NCBI RefSeq assembly: GCF_964355755.1
Contig: NC_092676.1
Coordinates: 250,501-314,500, forward strand
DNA length: 64,000 bases
Direction of reading: 5' to 3'
From: Antedon mediterranea
Lineage: Eukaryota > Echinodermata > Crinoidea > Comatulida > Antedonidae
Both the position numbers and the translations under genes were made by a program. This document shows positions 1-11,336 of the stretch, one piece after another (positions within the stretch are counted from its first letter, which is position 1; the number at the start of each line of letters is the position of its first letter). The notes beneath the pieces were generated by a model that saw only the letters and a program-made list of their open reading frames with translations, searched no databases and was not told where the DNA came from.

Positions 1-1652
1 CATCCATGTGTGTTGCAATCTAAGAAGCGGTATGTTGGCTATAGCTATGAAACATTAGACCAAAAGGAACCAATCTTTGATGCAAAAGGCATTGAGACAG
101 TTAGAAGAGATAGTTGCCCTGCAGTTGGAAAGGTTAGTTAGTTTCAGTGATCATGGTAGAAAGTAGGCCCTACAGCACCAGACAGAATTTTGCAGATTTT
201 AAACATGTTGGTGTTGACAATGCATTTTCCGCTGGTATTGAGACTGTTGAGTTAGTTGAACTGTAGATTCAACCACACTCATGTTGTGTTATATATATAT
301 GAGCAATTTTTTTTTCAGATCCTTGAGCGTTCAATAAAGGTTTTATTTAACACTCACAACATTTCTGAAGTTAAAAGTTACGTGAAGCGTCAGTGCAACA
401 AAGTTCTTGAAGGACGCATCAGCATGCAGGATTTAATCTTTGCTAAGGAATATCGTGGAATAAACTCATATCGACCAGGTGCTTGCGTGCCAGCCTTGGA
501 ACTAGCCAAGTAAGTATCTTTTATTGAAATGTATTTACTTATATGTACACTTAAAAAAATGTCAGGTTTATAATATTTTTAATTCTTTTTTTTTTTGCCT
601 AGGCGCATGTTGTCAAATGATCGTCGATCTGAACCAAGGACAGGAGAACGAGTACCTTATGTGATAGTCTATGGAAGTCCAGGCTTACCACTTATCCAAC
701 TTGTAAGATCACCATTAGAAGTCGTCAAGAACACCAGCCAGCGGCTGAATTCAATCTACTATGTCACCAAGCAAATTCTACCTCCATTGGACAGAATCAT
801 GTCCTTATTTGGTGTTGATGTGTACCAATGGTACAATGAATTACCAAAAGTTGTTAAGTTTGCTCCACCAACATCAAATACAGCAGAAAGTAAACAAGTA
901 AGTTTTATAACCTAAATCACCTAAAATTGTTTACCATTATAGTGAGTACAGTAAATAGCTGGATGCCCAGTAGATTGTAAACAACCACATACATATTATA
1001 ATTTTAACGGCTTTTAACATAGCTGAAACATTTTGATATCTAAAACTTTTGATCTGTAAAAAAGTATAGCTATTATCATATAGATATATATTGCATTTAA
1101 ATCAATATTAATAATTCATATTCTCATATAAGTTATTCAAAACCTGATTTTGTAGGGCACGATATCACAATATTTTAACACAATGAATTGTGAAATTTGT
1201 GACCAACTGACCAAGACTGGAATTTGTGCTAGTTGTCGAAAGAACACACAAAATGTTGCAACAACATTGTGTTACCGTATGCACGATATTGAGAGGAATT
1301 ATTCAGTACTAAAAACTGTAAGTGTATTTATCTTCTGTTGATTATAGTAATAAGTACAAAAAAGAACCAGAAAATCAGGAACATTTTGGCTTTAGAATTT
1401 GAATTTTTATTTATATACTGTGTTATAATGTTGTCGTTAGCCAAGAAAATGTAATTACAAAACTTATAATATTTATGTTTTTATTTGTTTTTGTATCAGA
1501 TATGCAATAGCTGTCAAGGATTTTCACATGAGAAACAAGTTTGTTTATCTCTTGATTGTCCAGTTATGTTTAAACTAAGTAAAGCAACTCTTGAGTTAAA
1601 TAGACTGGAAGCAATGCAGAATATTTTAAGTACATCAACTGATGTACAGTGA
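1..1652 (+). CDS. REV3L: DNA polymerase zeta catalytic subunit, C-terminal end (partial)
   Basis: This is the 3' end of the gene for the family-B translesion polymerase that extends from damaged template bases. The exons are 1-132, 319-509, 603-897, 1156-1317 and 1500-1652, all with GT-AG borders and matching phases. They give the last 310 residues. The first exon holds the conserved thumb-side motif KKRYVGYSYE. The end carries two cysteine clusters: CEIC...CASC (the zinc-type CysA) and CNSC...CLSLDC (CysB, which in this family binds a 4Fe-4S cluster and contacts the accessory subunits). The order and spacing match animal REV3L. The 5' part lies outside the window. The stop codon sits inside the first copy of a tandem repeat that fills the 3' UTR. 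A likely poly(A) signal, AATAAA, is at 2080-2085. Confidence 0.96.
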
Positions 1653-1938
1653 ACAAATACCAAAGTAAAGCAACACTTGGATTAAATAGACTGGAAGCAA
1701 TGCAGAAGATTTTAAGTACATCAACTGATGTACCATAAGTCAACAAATACCAAAGTACAGCAACACTTTAAATAGACTGGAAGCAATGCAGAAGATTTTA
1801 AGTACATCAACTGATGTACAGTGAACAAATACCAAAGTAAAGCAACACTTGGATTAAATAGACTGGAAGCAATGCAGAAGGTTCTAAGTACATCAACTGA
1901 TGTACCATAAGTCAACAAATACCAAAGTAAAGCAACTC
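1572..1938 (+). repeat. Tandem repeat covering the REV3L stop codon
   Basis: About four copies of an 80-90 bp unit. Each contains the text AGACTGGAAGCAATGCAG and TACATCAACTGATGTA. The first copy encodes the last REV3L residues (ending LSTSTDVQ) and the stop codon. The other three lie in the 3' UTR. Alternate copies end in CAGTGAAC or CATAAGTC, so copies 1 and 3 resemble each other, as do 2 and 4. This suggests duplication of a two-unit block. Confidence 0.9.
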
Positions 1939-2988
1939 TGAAATTTAATTGCCAGACTTCACTCCCAAAGACTCTTTTTTTTAAAGATATTTATTTGTCT
2001 TGTGAAAAGAATTGCCATCTTCAAAAGGATAGTGAATGAATTTATTTATCCTTGGCAAAATATAAAGACTGCATTGTAAAATAAATTGAATTTTTTAACA
2101 ATGTGCAATACTGTTTTTTGGAAATATTAGAATTATGCAAATAACCTGACAGTTGTTAATTATGTGGGATTAAAATTTGCTTGTAAATATTATAAGAAAA
2201 GCAAATAAGGATTAAATTTAGAAATTTTTGAAATACTTATCGTTAAAATTTGTATCAGAGTATAAAACATTCCAATCAAATTTTTATCACATTATATAGC
2301 AATTTTGTATACAAAATATTTTTAAGATATTGGATTTAATACTCTATTTTGTGCAATTTAAGTGTTTTCTGCTTGTTAAGTGCAGTAGCTTAAATTCTTC
2401 AGGCAGCTGTGACAAGATGCAGCCATTACCTCTAGATTAAAAAACCATTTTAGTTATTTATATTTCAGGCGGGAGTATTATATAAGTTATAATTTATATA
2501 TATTGATAAATATCACGGCACTTCAATATTTAGTTAACTCATTTAGTCTTTCCCTTTATCTTATATATTCTGTTATATTTGTCTTTTTTTTTCAAATAAA
2601 TCTTGTTTATGGTTCAGACAAATAATTGTCTCAATAGAGTAATAATGTCACTGAAATAGCCTGTGAAGGTTCCAGTTGTCAATGAATGCTGGTTGAATTT
2701 TCACTTTTTTGGTTTGGACGTGCAATTGTAAAAACACCAACACAGGTACGTATGAACTGATAGTAAAATCGTTTATTAGTTGATATTGGCTGTTATACAT
2801 AGGCCTACTGTGTAATTGTAGGCCTAAATAAACTGTATTTATGCTTTATTTTGTGATATCACGCAGTGTTGTGGTAAAAAAAAAAAACAAATAAAAAAAA
2901 AAATGTTAACTGAATAATTACAAGAAAAGTGAGGAAAAGAAATTCCAAAAACAAATAAAAAAGAAATCAAATTTGCAAATAAAAAATT
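1939..2988. other. REV3L 3' UTR and intergenic DNA
   Basis: AT-rich, with no exon I can support. It holds candidate AATAAA signals for REV3L at 2080-2085 and near 2594, and an A-rich tract at about 2877-2902. Confidence 0.6.
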
Positions 2989-3071
2989 TAGTACGGATGG
3001 GGTTCGAACCCATGCGGACATACGTCCATTGGAACTTAAGTCCAACGCCTTAACCACTCGGCCACCGTACT
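2989..3071 (-). tRNA. tRNA-Leu (anticodon UAA)
   Basis: Read on the minus strand, the 7-bp acceptor stem AGTACGG pairs perfectly with CCGTACT. The A box is TGGCCGAGTGGTTAAGGC. The anticodon stem TTGGA/TCCAA closes the loop CTTAAGT, so the anticodon is TAA. There is a long class II variable arm, as expected for leucine, and a B box GGGTTCGAACCCC. No intron is present. The discriminator base is A, the normal leucine identity base. A run of T just downstream (+ strand A run at 2981-2986) is the pol III terminator. Confidence 0.96.
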
Positions 3072-3230
3072 GGAGATGATTAGTATTGTACTATTTATGT
3101 TAATGAATAAATTGCTCAAAATCTTATAATAATTTACATATTTTACTGCATTTTTATTGCTTTCTGATAATGAAGAAAATAGTAGAAACATAAATATAAT
3201 TTATGTTATCTTACCAGTGATGATACGTAC

Positions 3231-3290
3231 AATATGGCGGAAAGCAATTCCAATCTTTTGTTGCTGCGGTAACAAAATAGTGGTCACGTG
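3231..3290 (+). promoter_or_regulatory. ARL13B promoter region with X-box, E-box and YY1-like site
   Basis: The sequence GTTGCTGCGGTAAC at 3260-3273 fits the RFX X-box consensus RYYNYY-N2-RRNRAC at every position. CACGTG (E-box) follows at 3285-3290, and an AATATGGCGG (YY1-like) site precedes it at 3231-3240. RFX factors control ciliary genes, and ARL13B is ciliary. An untranslated first exon seems to follow and end at 3453 (donor GTAAGT). The transcription start is inferred, not seen. Confidence 0.6.
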
Positions 3291-3514
3291 ATTTATAAAC
3301 AAGCAGTCGATTTTTGCCGTGTGGTATTTTTGTTTTGCATGTTTTTGTGTGAAACCATACTGACAACACAGAGAGAAAAGAGTGTTAGTTTCAACGACAA
3401 TTAAACAAAAACCTTAAAGCCACTTTGTTAGTAGTTGGTATTTATCATCCAAAGTAAGTTTTATGGCGATTATTGTCTAACAATATTTACACTGCAAGAT
3501 ATCAAGATCGCGAG

Positions 3515-3790
3515 AGGAAAGGCTAGGTAGGCCTAGCCAAAAAGTCAGTGGCTGGCTACGTACTAGGCCTAGGCCTAGCCTAGGCCTCTAGGCCAGGCCT
3601 AGCTAGGCTAGCTGGCAGTGACACTGCACTGTCTCTCTAGAGACTGAGAGTGTAAATAGTGTGCATAGTTAGGCCTAAAAACATCACACAGTCAGTCGTC
3701 GGTGGGGCGATGGGGAATTCAATAGAAGAGGATAGGCCTAGCCTACCCTACTAGCTAGTAGGCCTAGCCTACTAGCCTAGCTAGGCCCTA
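3515..3790. repeat. TAGGCCTAGGCC-type palindromic tract in ARL13B intron 1
   Basis: Dense interspersed GGCCTAG, TAGGCCT and CTAGCTAG words, many self-complementary, between the 5' UTR donor at 3454 and the acceptor at 4024-4025. Similar tracts occur at 24830-25010 and 43920-44050, and a weaker one near 44480-44520. Confidence 0.75.
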
Positions 3791-4053
3791 GTCCGTAAAA
3801 AATTGATAAAAAACTACCAGAATTTTATTGCCAATAAATTACTATTTTTAAATTTATAAAACAATTTTAAATAAAGATATTTTACTCTGCTAAATTAATT
3901 AATGTATGACATTGGTATTGGATAGGCCTAGTGACATTGTCGTAGTATTTTTCTTAGGCACTCAAAGAACTAAACTAGCCTAAATCATTAATATATTTAA
4001 TAAATTAAATCTACATTGCTTTCAGAAGTTGCTGACTAAGTTTGAGAAACCTT

Positions 4054-7000
4054 ATGTATAGCCTGATGGCTAACTGCTTTGCTTGTATTAAAAAGCAGCA
4101 GGAACCTCCAAAGTAAGTACAGACTCAGATGATTTAAGATCAATTATGACAAATATTAAACCTAAAAATATAAACAGATCATTGCATACAAAAGATAATA
4201 GCAATTTTGTTTACAATTTGTACACCCTTTACCACAATACTTTCAGGAATAATTAATAATTAAAGCTTATGGATTGATAAAATCATATTTAATTACTATA
4301 TGGCCTAAAAATATTACAAGTTTATAGTAATAAAAATAGTAAGTGGCCTCTGTAACATGTTATTGATATCAAATAGGAAGGTAACACTTGTGTTGATTGG
4401 TCTGGATAATGCTGGGAAGACAACGGCAATTAAAGGTGTCAAGGGAGGTAGGTTTGAACAATGCTTTGTTTTATGTTGATTATTTGTATAGTTTGTGGTT
4501 ATATGCAGTGATATTTTGTTAGGATAATTAAATTCAAATGTTTTAGTATTATTCAGTTAGGACAAAACCTGTGATCATGGGACTGCTGACTCTTGTAGTT
4601 ACAGTAATTATATTACTTTAGCAGTCCCTGACCAATTTTATCTTTGTACACTGTATATATATGTTTTGTTGGTCGAATAAATGAAAAAATTAAATGATTG
4701 ACATTCCAAAATGTAGTCAATGATTCAATCTCTTTGTTCTTTCTAACAGAGACCTTTGATAGGTCATTTTCTCTATTATTATGTAAATTTGCAATTATTT
4801 TTCTTCTATTAGAAGATAACACAGAAGAGCCACCAACGGTTGGTTTTTCAAGTGTGGAGTTCACATTTGAAAAGAAGTTTGAGGTAACAGTGTATGATTT
4901 AGGTGGTGGCAAGAAGATACGTGATATATGGAAGGATTACTATGCTGAAGTACACGGTGTTGTCTTTGTGTTAGATGCAAGTGATGAAGACAGAATTGAT
5001 GAATGTCGGCAAACACTTAAGGAAACATTGCATCATGATAGGGTGCATGGAAAGAGAGTTTTAGTGTAAGTTTTCTACATTAATTCAGTGATTGGAGTAT
5101 TTATTTCATCACCACTCAACAGTGACACAGATTTTTAGAACAACATGAAATAAAATTTAATGTAAACGAAAAATTTTACCCTTTTTTTAGGTTGGCAAAC
5201 AAACAAGATGTTGATGGCGCTCTTGATGAAGTTGATATTTGTGAGCAACTTGAACTTGAGGAAATGGTCAATGAAAGCAAATGCCCTTGTCGAGTTGTAA
5301 GTTCTCAACCTTTCTGTGCATTTAAGGTTAAATTACAACCATGTAGTTATGAAAATCACAGCATCAGAATGATACCTATTTCATTTATTACCGTATATTT
5401 CGGTGTATAAGTCGCACTTTTGACACGCAAATTTGACCTCTAAATTAAGGGTGCGTCTTATACACCGAACATAAATGCCTCACCACACAGATTATACATA
5501 GGCCTAGGCTATCGTCACCTCGTTTGCTAGGCCTGAGTAGGCTAGGCCTAGCTACAGTAACTAACTAACGTAACGGCAACCTGCTTCTGCCTAGTTTTCA
5601 AGTCATTTTAGCATGATGTTATACTAAATATGATGAAAAGATTTGTTCATTATGGCGCTCCGATAAAATTTCATTTGTAAACGTTTACGTCGTACGATTG
5701 GAATAGTATTTATTTATACAGTAGTTATACGCACGATCGCCGTACCCCAAGCGCAAGCCCTTCTTTTGGTGGCACATGGTGTACGGTATTTGACTAATAT
5801 ATTCTCCAGGTGATTATAGCATGGACCTAGAGCGTAAACACTTCTCGGATACTGTACATAGATACTAATCGAATACGATTGTCCGTGAAAACGTGCGCCC
5901 TCTCGAAATGATCGAGCGAGGCTAGCCCACACACGTGCGTGTTACACACACGGTCATGCACTCGATGTTGCGGCGAAACTCATGAATAACAAGTTAGAAA
6001 GAACTTGTTGAGGCTGGGCGCGGCCGAGCCTAGGTAAGAAAAAACCTAAATAAAGGACGCCGTTGTAGATATAACAAAATATATTATTACAATAATATTG
6101 ATTACAATTTAAAAAAACATTTTTTTGATGAAATATAAGGTGCGTCTTATACATCGACGATATAAAAAATACCGATATTTTACTCTCAGTTGGGGGTGCG
6201 TCTTATACACAGGTGCGACTTATACACCGAAATATACGGTAATTGTAGTGTATCCATTTCTAATATTGGAATTGTCTTTGATAGGAAACCTGCACAGCTC
6301 TTCAAGGTTTTGGAAAGAAGTTGGACAAGGCGATACATCAGGGGTTTAAATGGTTATTACACGGAATGGCTGAAGATTGGGAAGAACTAAGTGAACGAGT
6401 AGACAGAGAATATACAGAACAAAGAGAAGCTGCAAGAAAATATAAAAAAGAACGACTAGAACAAATTAGGAGACAAAAAGAAGAAAGGTATGTATTTAAT
6501 GTGTTTGATTCTTTCATATGATACAAACATGCACAAGTGGAGTTGAGTGAAGACTCTACATACATTTTAATTTTAAAAAGAAAAAAAAATGACAAGTTTA
6601 ATTGAATCATAAAGCCTAAAAGGAACTTAATATGAGTGTAAAAACATAAAATAATATTTTGGCTTTAATTGGTGATTTCAGAGAGAAAAGAGAAAAAGAA
6701 GAACGAGAAAGGAATGGAGAAGTAGTAGAAGAATCAGAGGAAGAAGATGTTATTACAGGGGATCCATTCAAGCAAGTCGACCAAACTTATTTTGAAGATC
6801 TTGTAAGTTTAATGATATTTCGAAATTATTTGACAAATAAACTGTTCCAAAATTTTAAAAAGATAAAATATTTGTGGTCAATTGAATGAAGCCCGATACA
6901 TCATAAACATATAAAGACATTTTTTGTCTTTTCCTTTGTAGAAAAATAAAAAAGCTAAGAAAAAACAACTGGAAAAAGAGCGCAAAGAAACAGAAAGTGT

Positions 7001-8194
7001 AAAGAAATCTAAGTCGCCTAGGTTACAGGAAGAAGACATAAGTGATGAAAGGACTAAAACTAACGGTAGTATTGTAGTGGATAAACCAAGAACTAAAAAA
7101 AAGAAGAAAAAATCACCAAGAGGAGTTGAAAACAATGCTTTTGACGATCAAGATTCTCAAGATTATGTTGTTAAAAAAAATAAGAAAAATATTATGAAAT
7201 CTGAATCAGAAGAAGAGGTTGTTGTTGTTAATAAGAAAAAGAAAAAGAAAACAAAAAAGACGGACGATGAAGATGAAATGGAATTAAGTTCAAGGAATGA
7301 TTTAACCAATAGATCAACTCAACCTGAATTGTCACAAGAGGAAGGTAAATCTTCATTTAATTTAAATTGTAACCAGTAATTTGTCACCTAATGCAATATC
7401 TAACCAGTAATTTGTCACCCAATTCAAGATTAAACCCACCAGAGAGTGGTTGATGATTAAAGATTCGCCATTTTCTACCAATTAATTTACATACTTTCTA
7501 TGTATTTATATTCAAAAAAATTTTATATGATGTCTTTGTTCTCAAATAAATGATTAACTTGTTAAACAGTAAACAAATTGACAATCCACCATCTTACTAT
7601 GATTTAACAATATATAAATGGGAAAAGTATGGCCTTCTAATTTAATATTGTTTATGATTTAATTTAATTCACAAGTATTTATCAGTTATTTTTGTTTTGT
7701 CTTAGATGAATCAAATGTGAAGAAAAAGAAGAAGAAAAAGAAGTTAAAAAAGAACAACAAAACGGCTCCAATGCCTGTAGATGGCATTGATGAAGGGAAG
7801 GCACCAGGCCTTCCTAATCCGTTGGGCTCACCCCCATGGGCCAACGCTTCTGGACAAAAGAATAGTTTTATAAAAGCCTCCAAACAACCCACGCTGGAAC
7901 CGTTATTTGAAGGGAATTCTCGTAAACTTAGTCCAATCTCTAATTCAAAACTAGAACCAATTAAACAAAGTAAGTTTCATTTAAAATATTTAAGATATTA
8001 TAAATATGATATGAATTATTATTGTTTTATAGTGTGCATGATGGTAATAACAACAATCGTAAATTATCTGATAAAAAAATGTTATAATTTAATGTTGTTA
8101 TTTTCCAGGTTCGAATCACAATTGGAGTCTGGACCTTCCTGAAATACCAAACAGAAGAAAACCAAACACAGATGATGATGACATCATCGTTTAG
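4054..8194 (+). CDS. ARL13B: ADP-ribosylation factor-like protein 13B (ciliary GTPase)
   Basis: Atypical Arl GTPase of the ciliary membrane; in the family it acts as GEF for ARL3 and is mutated in Joubert syndrome. Exons: 4054-4112, 4377-4447, 4813-5065, 5191-5296, 6285-6487, 6682-6802, 6942-7344, 7706-7969, 8109-8194 (521 aa). The start MYSLMANC matches the vertebrate N terminus, with cysteines at 8 and 11 for palmitoylation. The P-loop GLDNAGKT is at residues 28-35. Switch II is DLGGGKK, without the catalytic Gln, as is typical of ARL13B. NKQD is the guanine-specificity motif. A coiled coil, a Lys-rich stretch and a Pro-rich tail follow. The tail LEPL...LSPIS and the acidic end resemble the vertebrate C terminus, but I see no RVxP ciliary motif. 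A MITE lies in the intron at 5297-6284. Poly(A) signal at 8310-8315. Confidence 0.97.
5389..6242. mobile_element. MITE with long terminal inverted repeats in an ARL13B intron
   Basis: The left end CCGTATATTTCGGTGTATAA is matched by its reverse complement at the right end, giving about 27 bp of inverted repeat flanked by a TA on both sides (a possible TA target duplication). Subterminal GGTGCGTCTTATACA-type motifs occur several times in both halves. The interior is about 0.85 kb, is richer in CpG than the host intron and has no transposase ORF, so it is non-autonomous. Confidence 0.8.
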
Positions 8195-9652
8195 GTCATC
8201 TGGTTGACCTTTGACCTAGTCTTAACGCTCGGTGATTCTGCTCTTCCATCTGGCTGATATAGCAGATCTGAATTCAGTTTTAGAACATATTTATTTTAAC
8301 ACTTTTTTCAATAAAATTACAAATGCATTTTATTAATGTAATATTGTATATTGATGTAATATTGTATATTGATGTCCACTAAATTGTTTTATACTTTGTA
8401 TTGTTTTTTAGATATATTTTTTTATATATATTTATTCATTGTCAAATTTGAAGTGAATACTATATTTAAACAAAGCAAAATCAGATAAAATGATTTAGTA
8501 AGTAAAAGCAAACATTTAACAAGAGGCATTTGAATATTAGTTCATCATTTATAAAATGGTATATAGTAAACCTTGATTTTCAAACTTTGCTATTTTTAAC
8601 AGTTTTGATGTTTTTAACAAGTGTATAAATACCTTTTCATATGTAATTTGTTTGTAGCGTTATAAAATGTGCTCAACTTAATTTTTTTTTCTATCTGTCA
8701 TTTTCCATATTCATGGATTGGGATTTTTGATTTGCATCTCAGTACAATATTTTGATATGATTTATTTTGTTACACCTTGATACCAACGTTTAATATTTGG
8801 ATTTAAGTGCAATGCTGCTGTCCAAGTACAGTTACATTCCCATATAGTTTTTAGAATAGCAGGCTGGTCTTGTCTATCTTTATTCATGTTTTGTGTAAAG
8901 ACGATAATATTTATGTGTATAAAAAATGATGCACCAAAAGAGGTTGAATAAGTATAATAAATGCTGTTTTAGTTTTGACCATCATTTGCTAGTGATTAGC
9001 ATGAACATTAAAAAAAAAAGTAGAATACACAATTCTATTTCCATTTGTGTTTTGTTCAGTTTGTAATATACTTATCAAAATGTTAAACATCTATTCAACA
9101 ACATCCTCTAAAGTCCTTCAATGACACCCTATAAAGGCCTCGCTTGGTATTCAACAACATCCTCTAAAGTCCTTCAATGACACCCTATAAAGGCCTCGCT
9201 TGGTAGACATGAATGAAGTCACATTAATAAACTATGTTTATGTGTCATAGATATCAAAGTCTGGTTGTTCTCCCCTGGGGTTATAATACTTATGTTATAT
9301 AATGTAATGTGCTGCTCTTTGTATAACTTTGTTACAAATCTAGTTACTAGTAAATAATGTACTATTTAATCATGTACAGTATTGTTCTTCACTAGTGATG
9401 TAACCAAAATAAGATCTTTGGAGGTGCTTTATTGCTGTATGTGCTTTGATACTGTTTAAATAATGTACTATTTAATCATGTACAGTATTGTTCTTCACTA
9501 GTGATGTAACCAAAATAAGACCTTTGGAGGTGCTTATTGCTGACGTATGTGCTTTGATACTGTTTGGGAATTTACCTTTTGTATTCCATATTTAATTGTG
9601 TTTTGTTTTTGCCCAATTGCTTTATTTTTTTTTTGTGTGGTGATTGTTTGCA
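8195..9652. other. ARL13B 3' UTR and intergenic DNA with two direct duplications
   Basis: No exon seen. It contains a roughly 58 bp direct repeat at about 9092-9205 (unit with TCAACAACATCCTCTAAAG) and a roughly 110 bp direct repeat at about 9350-9562 (unit with AATCATGTACAGTATTGTTC), each in two near-identical copies. Confidence 0.6.
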
Positions 9653-9712
9653 GCTCTTCTTAAAGCTATAGTGGGATTGAGAGAAGGTGAAGCATTAGAC
9701 ACATCAAACACG

Positions 9713-10390
9713 AAATCTCAATCACATCAATGATTATTGTTTATGTTGCGACAACAATGATTGCCAGAATCAAGAAATCTCAATCACATCAATGTTTATT
9801 GTTTATGTTGCGACAATAATGATTGCCAGAATCAAGAAATCTCAATCACATCAATGTTTATTGTTTATGTTGCGACAACAATGATTGCCAGAATCAAGAA
9901 ATCTCAATCACATCAATGTTTATTGTTTATGTTGCGACAATAATGATTGCCAGAATCAAGAAATCTCAATCACATCAATGTTTATTGTTTATGTTGCGAC
10001 AACAATGATTGCCAGAATCAAGAAATCTCAATCACATCAATGTTTATTGTTTATGTTGCGACAACAATGATTGCCAGAATCAAGAAATCTCAATCACATC
10101 AATGTTTATTGTTTATGTTGCAACAATAATGATTGCCAGAATCAAGAAATCTCAATCACATCAATGTTTATTGTTTATGTTGCGACAATAATGATTGCCA
10201 GAATCAAGAAATCTCAATTACATCAATGTTTATTGTTTATGTTGCGACAATAATGATTGCCAGAATCAAGAAATCTCAATCACATCAATGTTTATTGTTT
10301 CAGTTGCGACAATAATGATTGCCAGAATCAAGAAATCTCAATCACATCAATGTTTATTGTTTCAGTTGCGACAACAATGATTGCCAGAAT
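9713..10390. repeat. 62-bp minisatellite, about 11 copies
   Basis: The unit contains CAAGAAATCTCAATCACATC and GTTTATGTTGCGACAA, repeated with few substitutions (GACAACAAT or GACAATAAT variants). Because 62 is not a multiple of 3, each frame is read in turn, which produces overlapping 60-residue open frames. These are artefacts and not genes. Confidence 0.95.
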
Positions 10391-11336
10391 ATGGAATGAT
10401 TCTATGTATGGATACCAAAATCAATTTTGTTATTGAAAACATTTTAACAGATGTTTACATGATAATAAATAACCTTAAATTAAATGCTTAGATGTGGTAG
10501 AAAAGTAAATAGAAAATAGTGAAAGTTAAATTATGGATGAATTAAGCTACACTAAAGCCCTAAATCCATATGAACAATTATACCAAAATAAATTCTGAAA
10601 AATAAAAGGGCTTTGATTATGCAACTATAACATAACAAAAATGTCTATTCTAAGAAAACTTCTTCTTTAATACTAATCACCTTATGCAAATTACATTCCA
10701 ATATTATATATTAATTCTCAATAAAATGTCTACATCTATCTATTGTTTTGCAGTATTTTGGTGACAAATTGATATCAAAGTGACAAGTATAAAGACAAGA
10801 CCTAAAGATGTAAGTTAAATAATGGTTGTTTTTTATTAATGTACTAACACATGCTTTCTTCCATTTGATATGAGAATTAAAAGTCTCTATTACAATTGCA
10901 CATTCTAAACAGCTGTCAAATCGGTGGAATATCTAAAAGTCTAAACTAACCCAAGTGTTCTCCCAGTTTAAAAATCATTTCTGGATAATTAAGCGATTTA
11001 TTTAAACAAATAAATTTAGCCTCGGTTTAATCTTGCTTTAAATATTTTTCGATACCGATTTTAACCAATTTATCCTGGTAAATCTTGCTGGTAAACTTTT
11101 GGGGAACACTTAAAACTAAGAACAAGGTAAAAAAATCACGACACAGATAGATTGAAACCCGCAATTGATGGCAGTGGTAATTGCGTTAACAATTTAGTTT
11201 TACTCATCAAAAGAATACACTAATGAACTTGATGTATATTTAAAAATGCAACTATATTACAAGCTTAAATAGAATACAAGAAAATATAGCATTTGTACAA
11301 AGGAATTTTGGTGCAAGAACCAAATTGGCAAGCCCC
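10391..11336. other. Intergenic / ELOVL 3' UTR region
   Basis: AT-rich sequence without a supported exon. Part is probably the 3' UTR of the minus-strand elongase that ends at 11337. Confidence 0.5.

Noticed and set aside
2839-3057. 72-residue minus-strand open frame
   Set aside because: It overlaps the tRNA-Leu gene and low-complexity DNA, and is only a shadow.
4613-4912. 99-residue minus-strand open frame
   Set aside because: Antisense to a well-supported ARL13B exon, with no splice or family support.
9761-10380. Series of overlapping 60-residue open frames, all nearly identical
   Set aside because: They come from reading a 62-bp minisatellite in successive frames. There is no splice context or codon signature.
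9713-10390. Regular repeats considered as a CRISPR-like array
   Set aside because: The copies are contiguous without unique spacers, and the DNA is clearly eukaryotic.
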